Source: Moritella sp. (GTDB taxonomy: Bacteria; Pseudomonadota; Gammaproteobacteria; Enterobacterales; Moritellaceae). Taken from it: a DNA stretch of 64,000 nucleotides. Within the stretch, counting starts at the first letter, position 1. Each line of letters begins with the position of its first letter. The DNA lies in the NCBI RefSeq assembly GCF_013215705.1, contig NZ_JABSQR010000005.1:242182-306181 (forward strand). Direction: 5' to 3'. Under the pieces are notes generated by a model. That model saw only the letters and a program-made list of their open reading frames with translations. It ran no database searches and had not been told where the DNA came from. The translations under genes and the position numbers were made by a program. Below are positions 1-8,649 of the stretch, piece after piece.

Positions 1-1
1 G

Positions 2-868
2 TCAAAATACGTAATCAGTAACTGCGATCATAATGTCTTGCGTGATTATTTAATCCTGCATGCAGAGGTGTTATCTACCTCGGATAGTTCTCTGGCGTCA
101 CCTGAAGTGACGGAAGAAGTTTACCTCAAGATCGTGTGCGATGATAAATTGCAAGATGTTACTTATCAGCTCATTACCAAGCTTTTAAATATCCCCTATG
201 CATTATTTGATGATAATATTTCGGTTCTAAATTTAAAACGATTAATCGATAACGGTAAATTACCGCTTGAAAAAGATGCCTATCTTCATCTTCTTACTCA
301 CCTAACGACTACCTCCGATTGCACTGAATTCCTATTGTTCTGGTTTAAAAAATATCAAGAAGAATTAGAGACAGATCTACATTTCTATTTTAGAAAGGCA
401 GATGACAACGAACTCTTTTCACAACTATTCCAAAAGGCCATTACCGAAAATAAATTCAGCGATGCATTTAGTGCTGACCTTTTAAATAAACTGATCAACC
501 ACACCGAATTATCTATTCTGGATGGTATTGATTTGCCCCAAGGTGTCTTGAATAGTGTTTTATCTTCATCGAATAGTGACAAGCTAAAACTAGCATTACT
601 GACTCGATATGTTGGTTATGGGCACGGTAAAAAAGAAGAATTGCAAAAATTACTGAATCATCTAGATGAAAAAGAATTGAAAAAAATATTCATTAATAAA
701 AAGACGGCAATTCTCCAGACCGATATGCCTTCTGAAGTTATTGATTTTCTATCAACTCTTAAAGATCGGGACTTAATCAACGAATACGATGATAAAGGAA
801 ATGGAAGAATTTCTGTGAAAGTCAGTTACACCTTCAAGCCACAAAAAATGTTAACAAAACTTTTATAA
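2..868 (+). CDS. C-terminal part of a large uncharacterised protein (5' end outside window)
   Basis: The frame is open from base 2 with no stop before it, so the gene enters from the left edge. Only the last 288 codons are visible, and the first in-window start-like codon (TTG at 38) is probably internal. The visible part is soluble and rich in Leu, Lys, Asp and Glu, with many short amphipathic helices and a helical-repeat look. It ends in a short beta-like tail containing ISVKVSYTF. I see no membrane segment or catalytic motif. A large P-loop NTPase of the YobI type, whose C-terminal half is a helical repeat, is one possibility, but that is only an impression. A terminator hairpin follows directly. 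Confidence 0.75.
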   Translation, partial: SKYVISNCDHNVLRDYLILHAEVLSTSDSSLASPEVTEEVYLKIVCDDKLQDVTYQLITKLLNIPYALFDDNISVLNLKRLIDNGKLPLEKDAYLHLLTHLTTTSDCTEFLLFWFKKYQEELETDLHFYFRKADDNELFSQLFQKAITENKFSDAFSADLLNKLINHTELSILDGIDLPQGVLNSVLSSSNSDKLKLALLTRYVGYGHGKKEELQKLLNHLDEKELKKIFINKKTAILQTDMPSEVIDFLSTLKDRDLINEYDDKGNGRISVKVSYTFKPQKMLTKLL

Positions 869-878
869 GTAAACCAGA

Positions 879-906
879 AGTGGTCAGTAATCTGGCCACT
901 ATTTTC
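879..906 (+). terminator. Intrinsic terminator
   Basis: Arms AGTGGTCAG (879-887) and CTGGCCACT (892-900) form a 9-bp stem with one G-U pair and a 4-base loop, followed by ATTTTC. It lies 10 bases after the stop of the left-edge gene. Confidence 0.7.
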
Positions 907-1226
907 GATTCATTTCTGTAAATCATGTGATAGGAAAGTCGATTCCTAACATTAGTAAATCTATGGGAATTGATATAAATAGAATATTACTGAGTAAATG
1001 CGCTAAGCCACTTTGGGGCAAAAACGGCTCAGGCCTATCATTCTAATCGATAATCAAACTAAGATATAAATATCCGCAAGAACAGAATAACGACACTTGT
1101 CTCAATGATGCATATCAGTTTAAATCATAAGGGGGTGATTTGTTAATTCGACTGATGAATGGCATCATTCTTTCGCCCATGTATGTACTGCTCACCGTAG
1201 AGCAGCAGGTGCTCAAACCTGCGGTC
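907..1226. other. Non-coding stretch with a dispersed repeat
   Basis: Between the terminator and the GNAT gene I find no credible coding frame. It contains an 18-bp sequence that recurs near 5.7 kb, and GC-richer hairpin-like sequence around 1175-1225 (GCTCACCGTAGAGCAGCAGG). It may be the scar of a lost mobile element. Confidence 0.5.
1003..1020 (+). repeat. Dispersed repeat copy 1 (CTAAGCCACTTTGGGGCA)
   Basis: This is identical over 18 bases to 5683-5700. The first part also occurs at 13391-13403 as CTCTAAGCCACTT. All three copies are in gene-free DNA. Origin unknown. Confidence 0.6.
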
Positions 1227-1709
1227 TTAAAGTGCTTTTAACATCCAAACGTCACAACCATTGTGAATAGTGCCTGCTAATGACTTATCGAGATGTTTAA
1301 ATCCGAGATTTTCATAGAGTGAAATGGCCGATTGCATGCTTTTTAATGTATCCAAATAGCATTTTGTATAGCCTTTATTTTGAGCATATTTGAGGCAATC
1401 TTCGGTCAGTTTTTTACCCAGTCCGAGCCCGCGACTTTCTGGTAAAAGAAATAATTTACGTAATTCACAGATGTCATTACTGCCATTAAACGCCGCGATA
1501 CCACAGCCTCCAACGATATTTCCCTTTATAGTCGCAATAAAATAACGGCTCGCATTTTCATCGGCATAGTGCTGACTCATGGCGTTGACTTCAGCATCAG
1601 AAGGACCAAAACCATCACCAATGGCGCCGTACTCTTCACCCACTTTTTTAATGATGTTGCCAATTGCTGTGTCGTCTAATGGTTTGATTTCTTGAATTTT
1701 ATAACACAC
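1227..1709 (-). CDS. GNAT family N-acetyltransferase
   Basis: A 160-residue single-domain protein. The acetyl-CoA motif A is visible as LPESRGLGLGKKL (about residues 88-100), preceded by beta-4 (ELRKLFL). The C-terminal part has the usual YxxLGF segment (LYENLGF). These features identify a GCN5-related acetyltransferase, but the substrate cannot be read from the sequence. The start is GTG, and its first base is shared with the TAG stop of the upstream hydrolase gene. The two are therefore translationally coupled and form one operon. Close relatives are annotated simply as GNAT proteins acting on small molecules. Confidence 0.9.
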   Translation of the reverse strand: MCYKIQEIKPLDDTAIGNIIKKVGEEYGAIGDGFGPSDAEVNAMSQHYADENASRYFIATIKGNIVGGCGIAAFNGSNDICELRKLFLLPESRGLGLGKKLTEDCLKYAQNKGYTKCYLDTLKSMQSAISLYENLGFKHLDKSLAGTIHNGCDVWMLKAL

Positions 1710-2575
1710 TAGTTATTCTCCTGTTTTAACCACAGTAGAATATCTTCCCACAAATTATGTTTAAATTTGTCGTTGAAAAAACCGACATGGCCAATTTTTG
1801 ATGCGTTGACTTCTTTTGGATCAATTAATTTCACATCTGAATTCGAGTTTGGAAAAAAACTGAGTAGCTCTCGTATATTGTTTTCTGGGGCAAGGTTGTC
1901 ATCAGTAAAACCAATAGAGAGTACATCTTGCGTAATTTCTTGGTAGCCAGAAAGATTGAGGTTGAATTTTTCACTGAAAAGGTAATCTGACGCTGACATC
2001 CACTTTGCCCATTGGCGTATGAATGTTGATGGAATATTTTGGTTTCCGAGTCCCAGTGATTTGGTCGGGAAATCGGATCTTATATACGATATGAAGGGAA
2101 ACACAACATTTACAGTAAGCAGTATTTTGATATTGTCAGGAAAAGCCCAACGACGCCAGTAAGGTGCTGATGACGCAATAAAAATGATTTTCTTAAGATT
2201 GACTGCAGACTTAGATAACCCTAATATTTGCCCGCCGATACTGTGACCGATAAAGTATACAGGTAAACCTCTACCTTCTGAAAATTCAATGACGGCTTCT
2301 ATATCCTTTTCTCCCCAATCGGATAATTGCGAACATAAAGCAACGCCATTTTTTTCACTTTGGCTTTCACCCGTTGCGCGATAATCAAAAGTGATAACAT
2401 TAAAACTATTTTCGGATAAGAACACCGCCAAACGGGCGTAATAGTCTTGTTTTACCCCAATAGCGCTAGCGATAATTATGGTGCCTTTTGGGGTGACTGA
2501 ATCATATAAAGTCGTCACAATAGGGGTCTTGTCTGAACATATTACACTGTGTTTTGTAATCATAACTATTAACAT
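1709..2575 (-). CDS. Alpha/beta hydrolase (COG4757-like)
   Basis: A 288-residue cytoplasmic hydrolase. The nucleophile elbow GHSIGG (about residues 111-116) carries the serine. A candidate acid residue lies in GFTDDNLAP and the histidine in KIGHVGFF near the C-terminus, giving a complete triad. The N-terminal FDYRATGESQ is typical of alpha/beta hydrolases. The substrate is unknown. An ATG lies at 2575 and a second in-frame ATG at 2563. AGG directly abuts the first and sits about 12 bases from the second, so the start is uncertain by four codons. It is the first gene of an operon with the acetyltransferase gene. Confidence 0.88.
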   Translation of the reverse strand: MLIVMITKHSVICSDKTPIVTTLYDSVTPKGTIIIASAIGVKQDYYARLAVFLSENSFNVITFDYRATGESQSEKNGVALCSQLSDWGEKDIEAVIEFSEGRGLPVYFIGHSIGGQILGLSKSAVNLKKIIFIASSAPYWRRWAFPDNIKILLTVNVVFPFISYIRSDFPTKSLGLGNQNIPSTFIRQWAKWMSASDYLFSEKFNLNLSGYQEITQDVLSIGFTDDNLAPENNIRELLSFFPNSNSDVKLIDPKEVNASKIGHVGFFNDKFKHNLWEDILLWLKQENN

Positions 2576-2850
2576 CCTGTCCGGTTAGCCTATGCCTAAC
2601 GTAACACCCTTTTTATTACGATGAACATACATAAATCTTTTATTTAAATGATATATATCTAAGGTGTGCGGAGTGTCAACCAGTCCACATTCATAACAAA
2701 ATGAATATCAAATTTTGGAACATAAATAAAACTCTTTTTGACTCCTGATGGAGTGAACTGTGAAAAAAGAGCAGTGAAGTTAAAGTTATCTATTTATTGT
2801 CATTAATATTATAATTCGCAGCATATTCTTATGTGCTAAATAAAATACCT

Positions 2851-5298
2851 ATGACCACATCTTCAGATATGCAGCGACAACTTCCGATAAATGCGATAAA
2901 AACTCAGGTCATCGACACATTACAACACAGTGACATCATCATCAGCGCGGATACCGGTAGTGGTAAATCAACGCACCTGCCACTTTGGGCACAGTCATTA
3001 GGGCGTGTATTGGTCATCGAACCAAGACGTATTGCTTGCCTTGCCCTTGCACAATACCTTGCATCACAATCAGCTAGCCCCGTGGGTAAAAAAATAGGGT
3101 ATGCCATTCGGTTTGATAACCAATACACGCCACAAACTAACGTGGTATTCGTTACGCCGGGTGTAGCGCTGCGCTGGTTATTTGAAGATCAGTTGGCGCA
3201 CTTTGATGTGGTGATGCTCGATGAGTTTCACGAGCGTCGCTGGGATACCGATTTATTGCTCGCGATACTCAATAAGCGAAAAAGCCATCGCCTTATATTA
3301 ACATCGGCAACCTTAAACAGTGCAAGTTTAGCCAGTTATACTGGCGCACAAGAAATCACGGCTCAGGGGCGCTGTTTTCCAATTGAATCTCGCTATGTGG
3401 CCACGGATATGCGATTAATGCCGCACAGCGACAAATTAGATCTACGCGTTAAACAAGCGCTGCATTTAGCCTTGAGCTTAGCGCAATACAATCAGGGTGA
3501 TATTCTGGTTTTTTTACCCGGCAAAAAAGAAATCCAACAAATAGCCCAAAGCTTAGCGCGAGATGAAGCCTGCAACAGCACGCTCATATTGCCTTTACAC
3601 GCTGGTAGCGATCAAACGGTGCAACGACAAGCGTTAAACCGTCAACCGCAACGGCGCATCATTCTCGCGACTAACGTGGCAGAAACGAGTCTCACCATTC
3701 CCAATATTAGTTGTGTCATCGACTCAGGATTAGAAAGGCGTACTCACCTGCGCGGTGGTAGAACGGTATTAAGCCTTGAACCCATAGCCAGATCGAGTGC
3801 GATACAACGCCAGGGGCGTGCTGGTCGTGTCATGGATGGCCTGTGTATTCAACTCTTTGGTGAGTTTGCCCCACTCAAAGCAGAAACACCGGCCCAGATA
3901 CTACGTGAAGATTTAACCGAAATGGTGCTATCGAGTGCCTGCGCGCAGGAAGATATTACCCAATTGGATTTTATCAATCCCTTGCCTAATTCCTCATTAC
4001 AACTGGCATTGACCAATCTGCAGCGCATTAATGCGATAGACCCAAAAAACCTAGCTACAGCACATGGCAAGCGTATCTATCCGCTGCCTTTGGATAGTCA
4101 CCTTGCGCACCTGATCTTATCGATGCCAACACCAGCATTACAGCTGGCGATGATCGACTTAGCTGCGGCATTATGTGTTAATCAATCACTCTATCAACTC
4201 AGTAACAACGCCCAACAAATTGAAGAATTAAATACCTTGTTACCGAGTTTATGCGATGCGGAGTTATTGATTGCCTGTGTTAGACCCAAGTCTTGTGAAC
4301 AGCTAATCGAACGGGAGCTCGTCATACTCAACAACAGCGCCATTGCCGAAGCCAGACAAAACGCAGCGCAAATCAAACAGGCATTTGACTTGAAGACTGT
4401 TGTTGGTTTGAAAACAGCGAACTCAGGACTGGTTGCTTATAATCGGCTGGAGTTGTGCGCTGCAATCGCCAACGCACAGCATGATCTGTGTTTTGTAAAG
4501 CGAGAAAAGAAACGGGGTGTGTTAGCCAACGGTTATATCGAGGTCATCCCTGCCAAAAATTCTCGACTGGGCGATGCACCAGACAATAATAGTAACCAAG
4601 CGGCGCTGATTTTAAATACCCACGCCATTCCTGGGCGCGGTACTAAAGAAACCAAGACGCTAGCTACTTGCATCATGCCTATGCCACTTGCGACACTCAC
4701 CAAACTGGGATTCGGCAACATTGAGTGCACGCAACCACGTATTAAAAACAACAAGATCCTCGTCGAGAACAAGCGTATCTACGCCGGACGAACCATAGAG
4801 TCACAGCTTGCAAGTCCACCTACAGATCAAATTATCCCGATTTTAACCACGTTGATTGGAGATAATCGTTTATTAAAAGGCCTGCATGACCGACTTGAAA
4901 TGGATATAAAGGCCTATCAGCTCTATCTCATGTTGAATAGCTCACCACAGAACAAAAAAGTTATTGATGCGCTCCCTACGCCTGCCGATTTTATCCATGA
5001 TTCACTGGTTGATTTAGGGGTTGAAACGCTGGCTGATTTGACGTTAATTGAAGCTCAAGACATCAGCTTTGAAGGTATACCAGAATGGGAAAGAGCCGAT
5101 TTTGATCAACGTCATCCACAAGCCATTAAATTGGCGGATATAGAATTACAGGTCGAATACCTTGTTAACAGCAAACAAATAAAATTACACTACCTCAGAG
5201 GACAACGAAAAACAGAACCCAAACGCTGGGAGCTGCCGAAGTTCAATGGCTGGAAAATACGTTATCAACGAGCAAGTAAAGTTGTCGATGTGAGATAG
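2851..5298 (+). CDS. DEAH-box ATP-dependent helicase, HrpB-like
   Basis: About 815 residues. Helicase motifs occur in order: motif I ADTGSGKST, motif Ia EPRRIA, motif II DEFH (followed by ER, as in HrpB), motif III SAT, motif V ATNVAETSLTIP and motif VI QRQGRAGR. These two RecA lobes are followed by an HA2-type helical region and a long C-terminal region, and the length matches HrpB (about 810-820). The closing segment differs from E. coli HrpB, so I call it HrpB-like. The role is presumed RNA remodelling. The frame is open from GTG 2833, and ATGs at 2851 and 2869 are alternative starts. None has a convincing Shine-Dalgarno sequence. Confidence 0.85.
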   Translation: MTTSSDMQRQLPINAIKTQVIDTLQHSDIIISADTGSGKSTHLPLWAQSLGRVLVIEPRRIACLALAQYLASQSASPVGKKIGYAIRFDNQYTPQTNVVFVTPGVALRWLFEDQLAHFDVVMLDEFHERRWDTDLLLAILNKRKSHRLILTSATLNSASLASYTGAQEITAQGRCFPIESRYVATDMRLMPHSDKLDLRVKQALHLALSLAQYNQGDILVFLPGKKEIQQIAQSLARDEACNSTLILPLHAGSDQTVQRQALNRQPQRRIILATNVAETSLTIPNISCVIDSGLERRTHLRGGRTVLSLEPIARSSAIQRQGRAGRVMDGLCIQLFGEFAPLKAETPAQILREDLTEMVLSSACAQEDITQLDFINPLPNSSLQLALTNLQRINAIDPKNLATAHGKRIYPLPLDSHLAHLILSMPTPALQLAMIDLAAALCVNQSLYQLSNNAQQIEELNTLLPSLCDAELLIACVRPKSCEQLIERELVILNNSAIAEARQNAAQIKQAFDLKTVVGLKTANSGLVAYNRLELCAAIANAQHDLCFVKREKKRGVLANGYIEVIPAKNSRLGDAPDNNSNQAALILNTHAIPGRGTKETKTLATCIMPMPLATLTKLGFGNIECTQPRIKNNKILVENKRIYAGRTIESQLASPPTDQIIPILTTLIGDNRLLKGLHDRLEMDIKAYQLYLMLNSSPQNKKVIDALPTPADFIHDSLVDLGVETLADLTLIEAQDISFEGIPEWERADFDQRHPQAIKLADIELQVEYLVNSKQIKLHYLRGQRKTEPKRWELPKFNGWKIRYQRASKVVDVR

Positions 5299-5434
5299 CA
5301 TTGCTGCTGAGGCCATTAGCACCTCAATATGAAGTATTAAAATACGGCTAAATTAGCTATCCCTTTAATATTTGACTCACTTCTTTATATCCCTGCTTTA
5401 CTTAGATAATTAGGTCAATAAGCAGGGATGTTTA

Positions 5435-5608
5435 ATGATAGATCTGAATACGGTTAATCCGCGTTTACAAATAATACTAAGTTTCATGCTGACTCTTGTG
5501 GTTGGTTTTTTGACTGCCTTTTGACAAATTGAGACTGCGTTCACCGAAATACCAATAACACTGTATAAAATAACCCTATCGAACAGTTTTCTTGATGCAT
5601 ACATATGA
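5435..5608 (+). pseudogene. Possible decayed small membrane-protein gene
   Basis: ATG at 5435 opens a 29-residue frame that contains a hydrophobic stretch (SFMLTLVVGFLTAF), ending in TGA at 5522. The same frame continues for 27 more codons of protein-like sequence to TGA at 5606. A weak AGGGA lies upstream. It could be a small gene broken by a stop codon, a genuine 29-residue membrane peptide, or chance. No family recognised. Confidence 0.2.
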
Positions 5609-5682
5609 TCAACTCAGTTGGTAAGTTTTACATGATAAAAGTATGGTAAACCGGTATGAATATATTGTGGGTGAGCAGTACT

Positions 5683-5700
5683 CTAAGCCACTTTGGGGCA
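5683..5700 (+). repeat. Dispersed repeat copy 2
   Basis: Exact 18-base match to 1003-1020. Preceded here by CT, as in the shorter third copy at 13391. Confidence 0.6.
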
Positions 5701-5868
5701 GAATCGAGTTGAAGTGATTGTAAAGCAGATAGTGATTGGTGCCGTTTTGGACTGATGATACTGAAGCACGTCTAGCACAAAGCGTCTTACAACATTACAA
5801 ATCAGTGGCCAATATTATTTAGCCACTACACTACGTAGCCCAATGGATATGGACTGTCCATGTTCTAA

Positions 5869-6978
5869 TTAGCGCGTCGTTTCTTTATGAAAACGCTGGC
5901 AAGCTAAACCATCTTTATGGAACAAGTGGCAGCGGTGCGCTGGAATACCAATATCTAGCTTTTCACCTGCATCTATCGACAGGGTATCAGCGACGCGATA
6001 AATCACATCTTCGTCACAGCCTTCAATGTGCAAATAGACTTGTGTTTCATTCCCCAGTTTTTCTACCACAATGGTTTCACCCGCAATGACGATATCGGCG
6101 TGTTCAGTTGGTACTAAATGTTCTGGGCGAATACCTAACGTCATTTCATCACCGGCATTCACCGTTTTTCCGTCAACAGGGATCCAAACACTCTGGCAAT
6201 TGGGTAACAGCACTTCAACACGTTCGGCTTCTACCGCTTGGATATGCACGTTAATGAAGTTCATTTTTGGTGACCCAATAAAACCGGCCACAAAAATATT
6301 TTTAGGGTAGTGATAAATATCTAACGGTGCGCCGAATTGGGCTACATCACCACCGTCGAGTACCACGATCTTATCCGCCATCGTCATCGCTTCAACTTGA
6401 TCATGGGTCACGTAGATCATCGTACAGCCCAATTGTTTGTGTAGTTTGGCTAATTCAATGCGCATTTTTACCCGCAGTGCTGCATCTAAATTTGACAGCG
6501 GTTCATCTAATAAAAATACTTTTGGTTGTGATACCAGGGTTCGGCCAATCGCGACGCGTTGACGTTGGCCACCGGATAAAGACTTCGGTTTACGATCTAA
6601 TAATGGTGTTAGTTGCAGAATGTCAGCGGCATGTTTAACGCGATCTTTGATTAGCTGCTTATCTGCTTTTGCTAATTTTAAGCCAAATGACATGTTATCG
6701 GTTAAATCTAAGTGAGGGTAAAGGGCATAAGATTGGAATACCATACCGACCCCTCGTTTTGATGGCTCGACATCGTTCATGCGTTTACCGCCAATAAATA
6801 AATCTCCCGAGGTGATATCTTCAAGCCCGGCAATACAACGTAGCAAGGTCGACTTACCGCAACCTGATGGACCAACGAAAACTACAAATTCACCATCATT
6901 TATTTCGAGATTTATGTTGTTAGAAATAAGTACATCATCATAGGCTTTACATACATTGTTTAACGTGACACTTGCCAT
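5869..6978 (-). CDS. malK: Maltose/maltodextrin ABC transporter ATP-binding protein MalK
   Basis: 369 residues (E. coli MalK has 371). Walker [10 protein letters not shown] (about 37-45), Q-loop [11 protein letters not shown], signature LSGGQRQR, Walker [14 protein letters not shown] and H-loop [10 protein letters not shown] are all intact. The C-terminal regulatory domain is present, with GIRPEHL typical of the MalK/UgpC group. It powers maltodextrin import through MalF-MalG at the inner membrane. In enterobacteria it also restrains MalT and binds EIIA-Glc. It is transcribed away from malE-malF-malG across a shared 0.4-kb control region. A convergent gene-poor region follows it. Confidence 0.96.
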   Translation of the reverse strand: MASVTLNNVCKAYDDVLISNNINLEINDGEFVVFVGPSGCGKSTLLRCIAGLEDITSGDLFIGGKRMNDVEPSKRGVGMVFQSYALYPHLDLTDNMSFGLKLAKADKQLIKDRVKHAADILQLTPLLDRKPKSLSGGQRQRVAIGRTLVSQPKVFLLDEPLSNLDAALRVKMRIELAKLHKQLGCTMIYVTHDQVEAMTMADKIVVLDGGDVAQFGAPLDIYHYPKNIFVAGFIGSPKMNFINVHIQAVEAERVEVLLPNCQSVWIPVDGKTVNAGDEMTLGIRPEHLVPTEHADIVIAGETIVVEKLGNETQVYLHIEGCDEDVIYRVADTLSIDAGEKLDIGIPAHRCHLFHKDGLACQRFHKETTR

Positions 6979-7065
6979 CTCGCGAGTCCTTTTTATGACT
7001 AATTAGAATATCTTACACAGCATTCTTCGATGTTGATAGTGTGTTTTATATGCCCTTGCTCTGCA

Positions 7066-7072
7066 TCATCCT
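7066..7072 (-). promoter_or_regulatory. Putative MalT box
   Basis: Read on the minus strand it is AGGATGA, agreeing with the conserved GGATGA core of MalT sites. It lies closest to malK. Confidence 0.4.
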
Positions 7073-7100
7073 TGGCAAAAAATATTAGGGTGGAGAAGAT

Positions 7101-7110
7101 GGGAGGAGTG
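7101..7110 (+). promoter_or_regulatory. Putative MalT box
   Basis: GGGAGGAGTG resembles the MalT consensus GGGGA(T/G)GAGG in reduced form. The same GGAGGA core appears upstream of malP. Confidence 0.35.
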
Positions 7111-7176
7111 CATAGATCACATTTTATTTATTGTTGCTTTATTATCGCTCTAAATAGGTATTTAATCACTGATTAG

Positions 7177-7192
7177 TGTGCGAGCCATCGCA
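7177..7192 (+). promoter_or_regulatory. Putative CRP-cAMP site
   Basis: TGTGC-N6-TCGCA matches the TGTGA-N6-TCACA consensus at 8 of 10 positions. It sits between the MalT-like boxes, as expected for a catabolite-controlled mal promoter. Confidence 0.4.
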
Positions 7193-7278
7193 TTTTTATC
7201 GCCTTTATTAATCAACTAAGTAAAATATATTGTTCAAGTTCACGCTTTTGGCTTTGCGGGCGCTAGGCGTAGGATAAA

Positions 7279-7284
7279 GGATGA
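7279..7284 (+). promoter_or_regulatory. Putative MalT box
   Basis: GGATGA on the plus strand, preceded at 7272 by the related GGATAA. It is about 90 bases upstream of the malE start, a plausible activator position. Confidence 0.4.
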
Positions 7285-7374
7285 TGTAGGCAATGGTTTT
7301 TTGTATGACCATAGCCTCCAACGCAGACAACTTGTCTGGTAAGTTTGAACGCTAATTTAATAAGGATATAAGTG

Positions 7375-8550
7375 ATGAGAAAAACCTTAACGGCGGTAGC
7401 ACTACTAACTGCAATGAACTCTTTTTCTGCCTTTGCTGCTATTGAAGAAGGCCAGTTAACGATTTGGATTAACGGTGATAAAGGTTATAACGGTCTTGCT
7501 GAAGTCGGTAAGCTGTTTGAAGCTGATACCGGCATTAAGGTAACTGTTGCACATCCAGATAGCTTACAAGACAAGTTCCCACAAGTCGCTGCTACAGGTG
7601 ATGGTCCAGATATCATATTTTGGGCGCATGACCGTTTTGGTGGTTATGCTCAAGCTGGTTTATTAGCCGAGATTAAACCATCTAAAGAGTTAAAAAACAG
7701 CATGATTGATTTTACGTGGGATGCGGTTAAATACAAAGGCAAATACATCGGCTATCCAGTTGCGGTTGAATCACTCTCACTTATCTATAATAAAGACTTA
7801 ATTAAAACGCCACCAAAGAACTGGGAAGATATTGCAGCATTAGACAAGCAGCTTAAAACCCAAGGTAAGTCTGCGATTATGTGGAACTTAAAAGAACCGT
7901 ACTTCACGTGGCCGTTAATGGCGGCTGACGGTGGTTATGCCTTTAAAGCCAATGCTAACGGGTATGATGTGAAAGATGCGGGTGTAAATAATGCGGGCGT
8001 TAAAAGCAGTATGCAGTTAATGAAAAAGCTATTGGCCGATAACGTCATTTCACCGGATATGGATTACTCGGTATCAGAATCTGAGTTTATCAAAGGTAAT
8101 GTGGCGATGACGATCAATGGTCCGTGGGCATGGGGCAATATAGACAAGTCTGAGATTAATTATGGCGTCGTTGAGTTACCGAAATTTAATGGCCAGCATT
8201 CGAAACCGTTTGTCGGGATATTAACCGCGGGTATCAGTACTGCGTCACCCAATAAAGATTTAGCTGTTGAATTTATCGAAAACTATTTATTGACCAATGC
8301 AGGTTTGGCTAAAGTAAATAACGACAAACCATTGGGCGCTGTTGCGCTGACATCATTCCAACAACAACTGGCGAGTGATAGCCGTATTGCAGCGACGATG
8401 GATAATGCGATGAATGGTGAGATCATGCCGAACATCCCACAAATGAATGCATTCTGGGGCGCGACTAAAAATGCCATCATTAATATTGTTGATGGTCGTC
8501 AATCGATTGATGCGGCATTAAGTGATGCAGAAAAACAGATGACGAAATAA
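7375..8550 (+). CDS. malE: Maltose/maltodextrin-binding periplasmic protein MalE
   Basis: 391 residues. The signal peptide [21 protein letters not shown] is cleaved before AIEEG. The mature N-terminus [19 protein letters not shown] closely follows the E. coli MalE pattern. Further family segments are [32 protein letters not shown] and [10 protein letters not shown]. It captures maltose and maltodextrins in the periplasm for MalFGK2. The start is ATG 7375 with AAGGA about 8 bases upstream, and a GTG directly before it is less likely. It is the first gene of malEFG. A hairpin after its stop probably lets malE transcript outnumber malFG. Confidence 0.96.
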   Translation: MRKTLTAVALLTAMNSFSAFAAIEEGQLTIWINGDKGYNGLAEVGKLFEADTGIKVTVAHPDSLQDKFPQVAATGDGPDIIFWAHDRFGGYAQAGLLAEIKPSKELKNSMIDFTWDAVKYKGKYIGYPVAVESLSLIYNKDLIKTPPKNWEDIAALDKQLKTQGKSAIMWNLKEPYFTWPLMAADGGYAFKANANGYDVKDAGVNNAGVKSSMQLMKKLLADNVISPDMDYSVSESEFIKGNVAMTINGPWAWGNIDKSEINYGVVELPKFNGQHSKPFVGILTAGISTASPNKDLAVEFIENYLLTNAGLAKVNNDKPLGAVALTSFQQQLASDSRIAATMDNAMNGEIMPNIPQMNAFWGATKNAIINIVDGRQSIDAALSDAEKQMTK

Positions 8551-8603
8551 CGTTTATCCGTTTTAGTACTTTCTGTTTTATTAATAGTTAGTAATAAGAT
8601 ATG

Positions 8604-8624
8604 AGGGGAGGTTATCTCTCCTCT
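8604..8624 (+). other. malE-malF intergenic hairpin
   Basis: AGGGGAG (8604-8610) pairs with CTCCTCT (8618-8624) across a 7-base loop, and TGTTGTTT follows. E. coli has REP hairpins in the same place that protect malE mRNA. Here a single hairpin may attenuate or stabilise. Function is inferred. Confidence 0.5.
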
Positions 8625-8649
8625 TGTTGTTTATGAGGTAGGTTCTTCC

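Larger units (their letters stand above)
5299..5868. other. 570-bp gene-poor region
   Basis: It separates the helicase from malK (convergent). It holds a doubtful short frame at 5435-5608 and the second copy of the 18-bp dispersed repeat at 5683-5700. I see nothing else that reads as a gene. Confidence 0.5.
6979..7374. promoter_or_regulatory. Divergent malK / malEFG control region
   Basis: This 396-bp stretch lies between the two mal operons. It contains three GGATGA/GGGAGGAG-type sequences resembling MalT boxes (7066-7072 minus, 7101-7108 plus, 7279-7284 plus) and a CRP-like palindrome between them. The layout, MalT sites on both sides of CRP, is the one known for malEp-malKp in E. coli. 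Confidence 0.6.
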
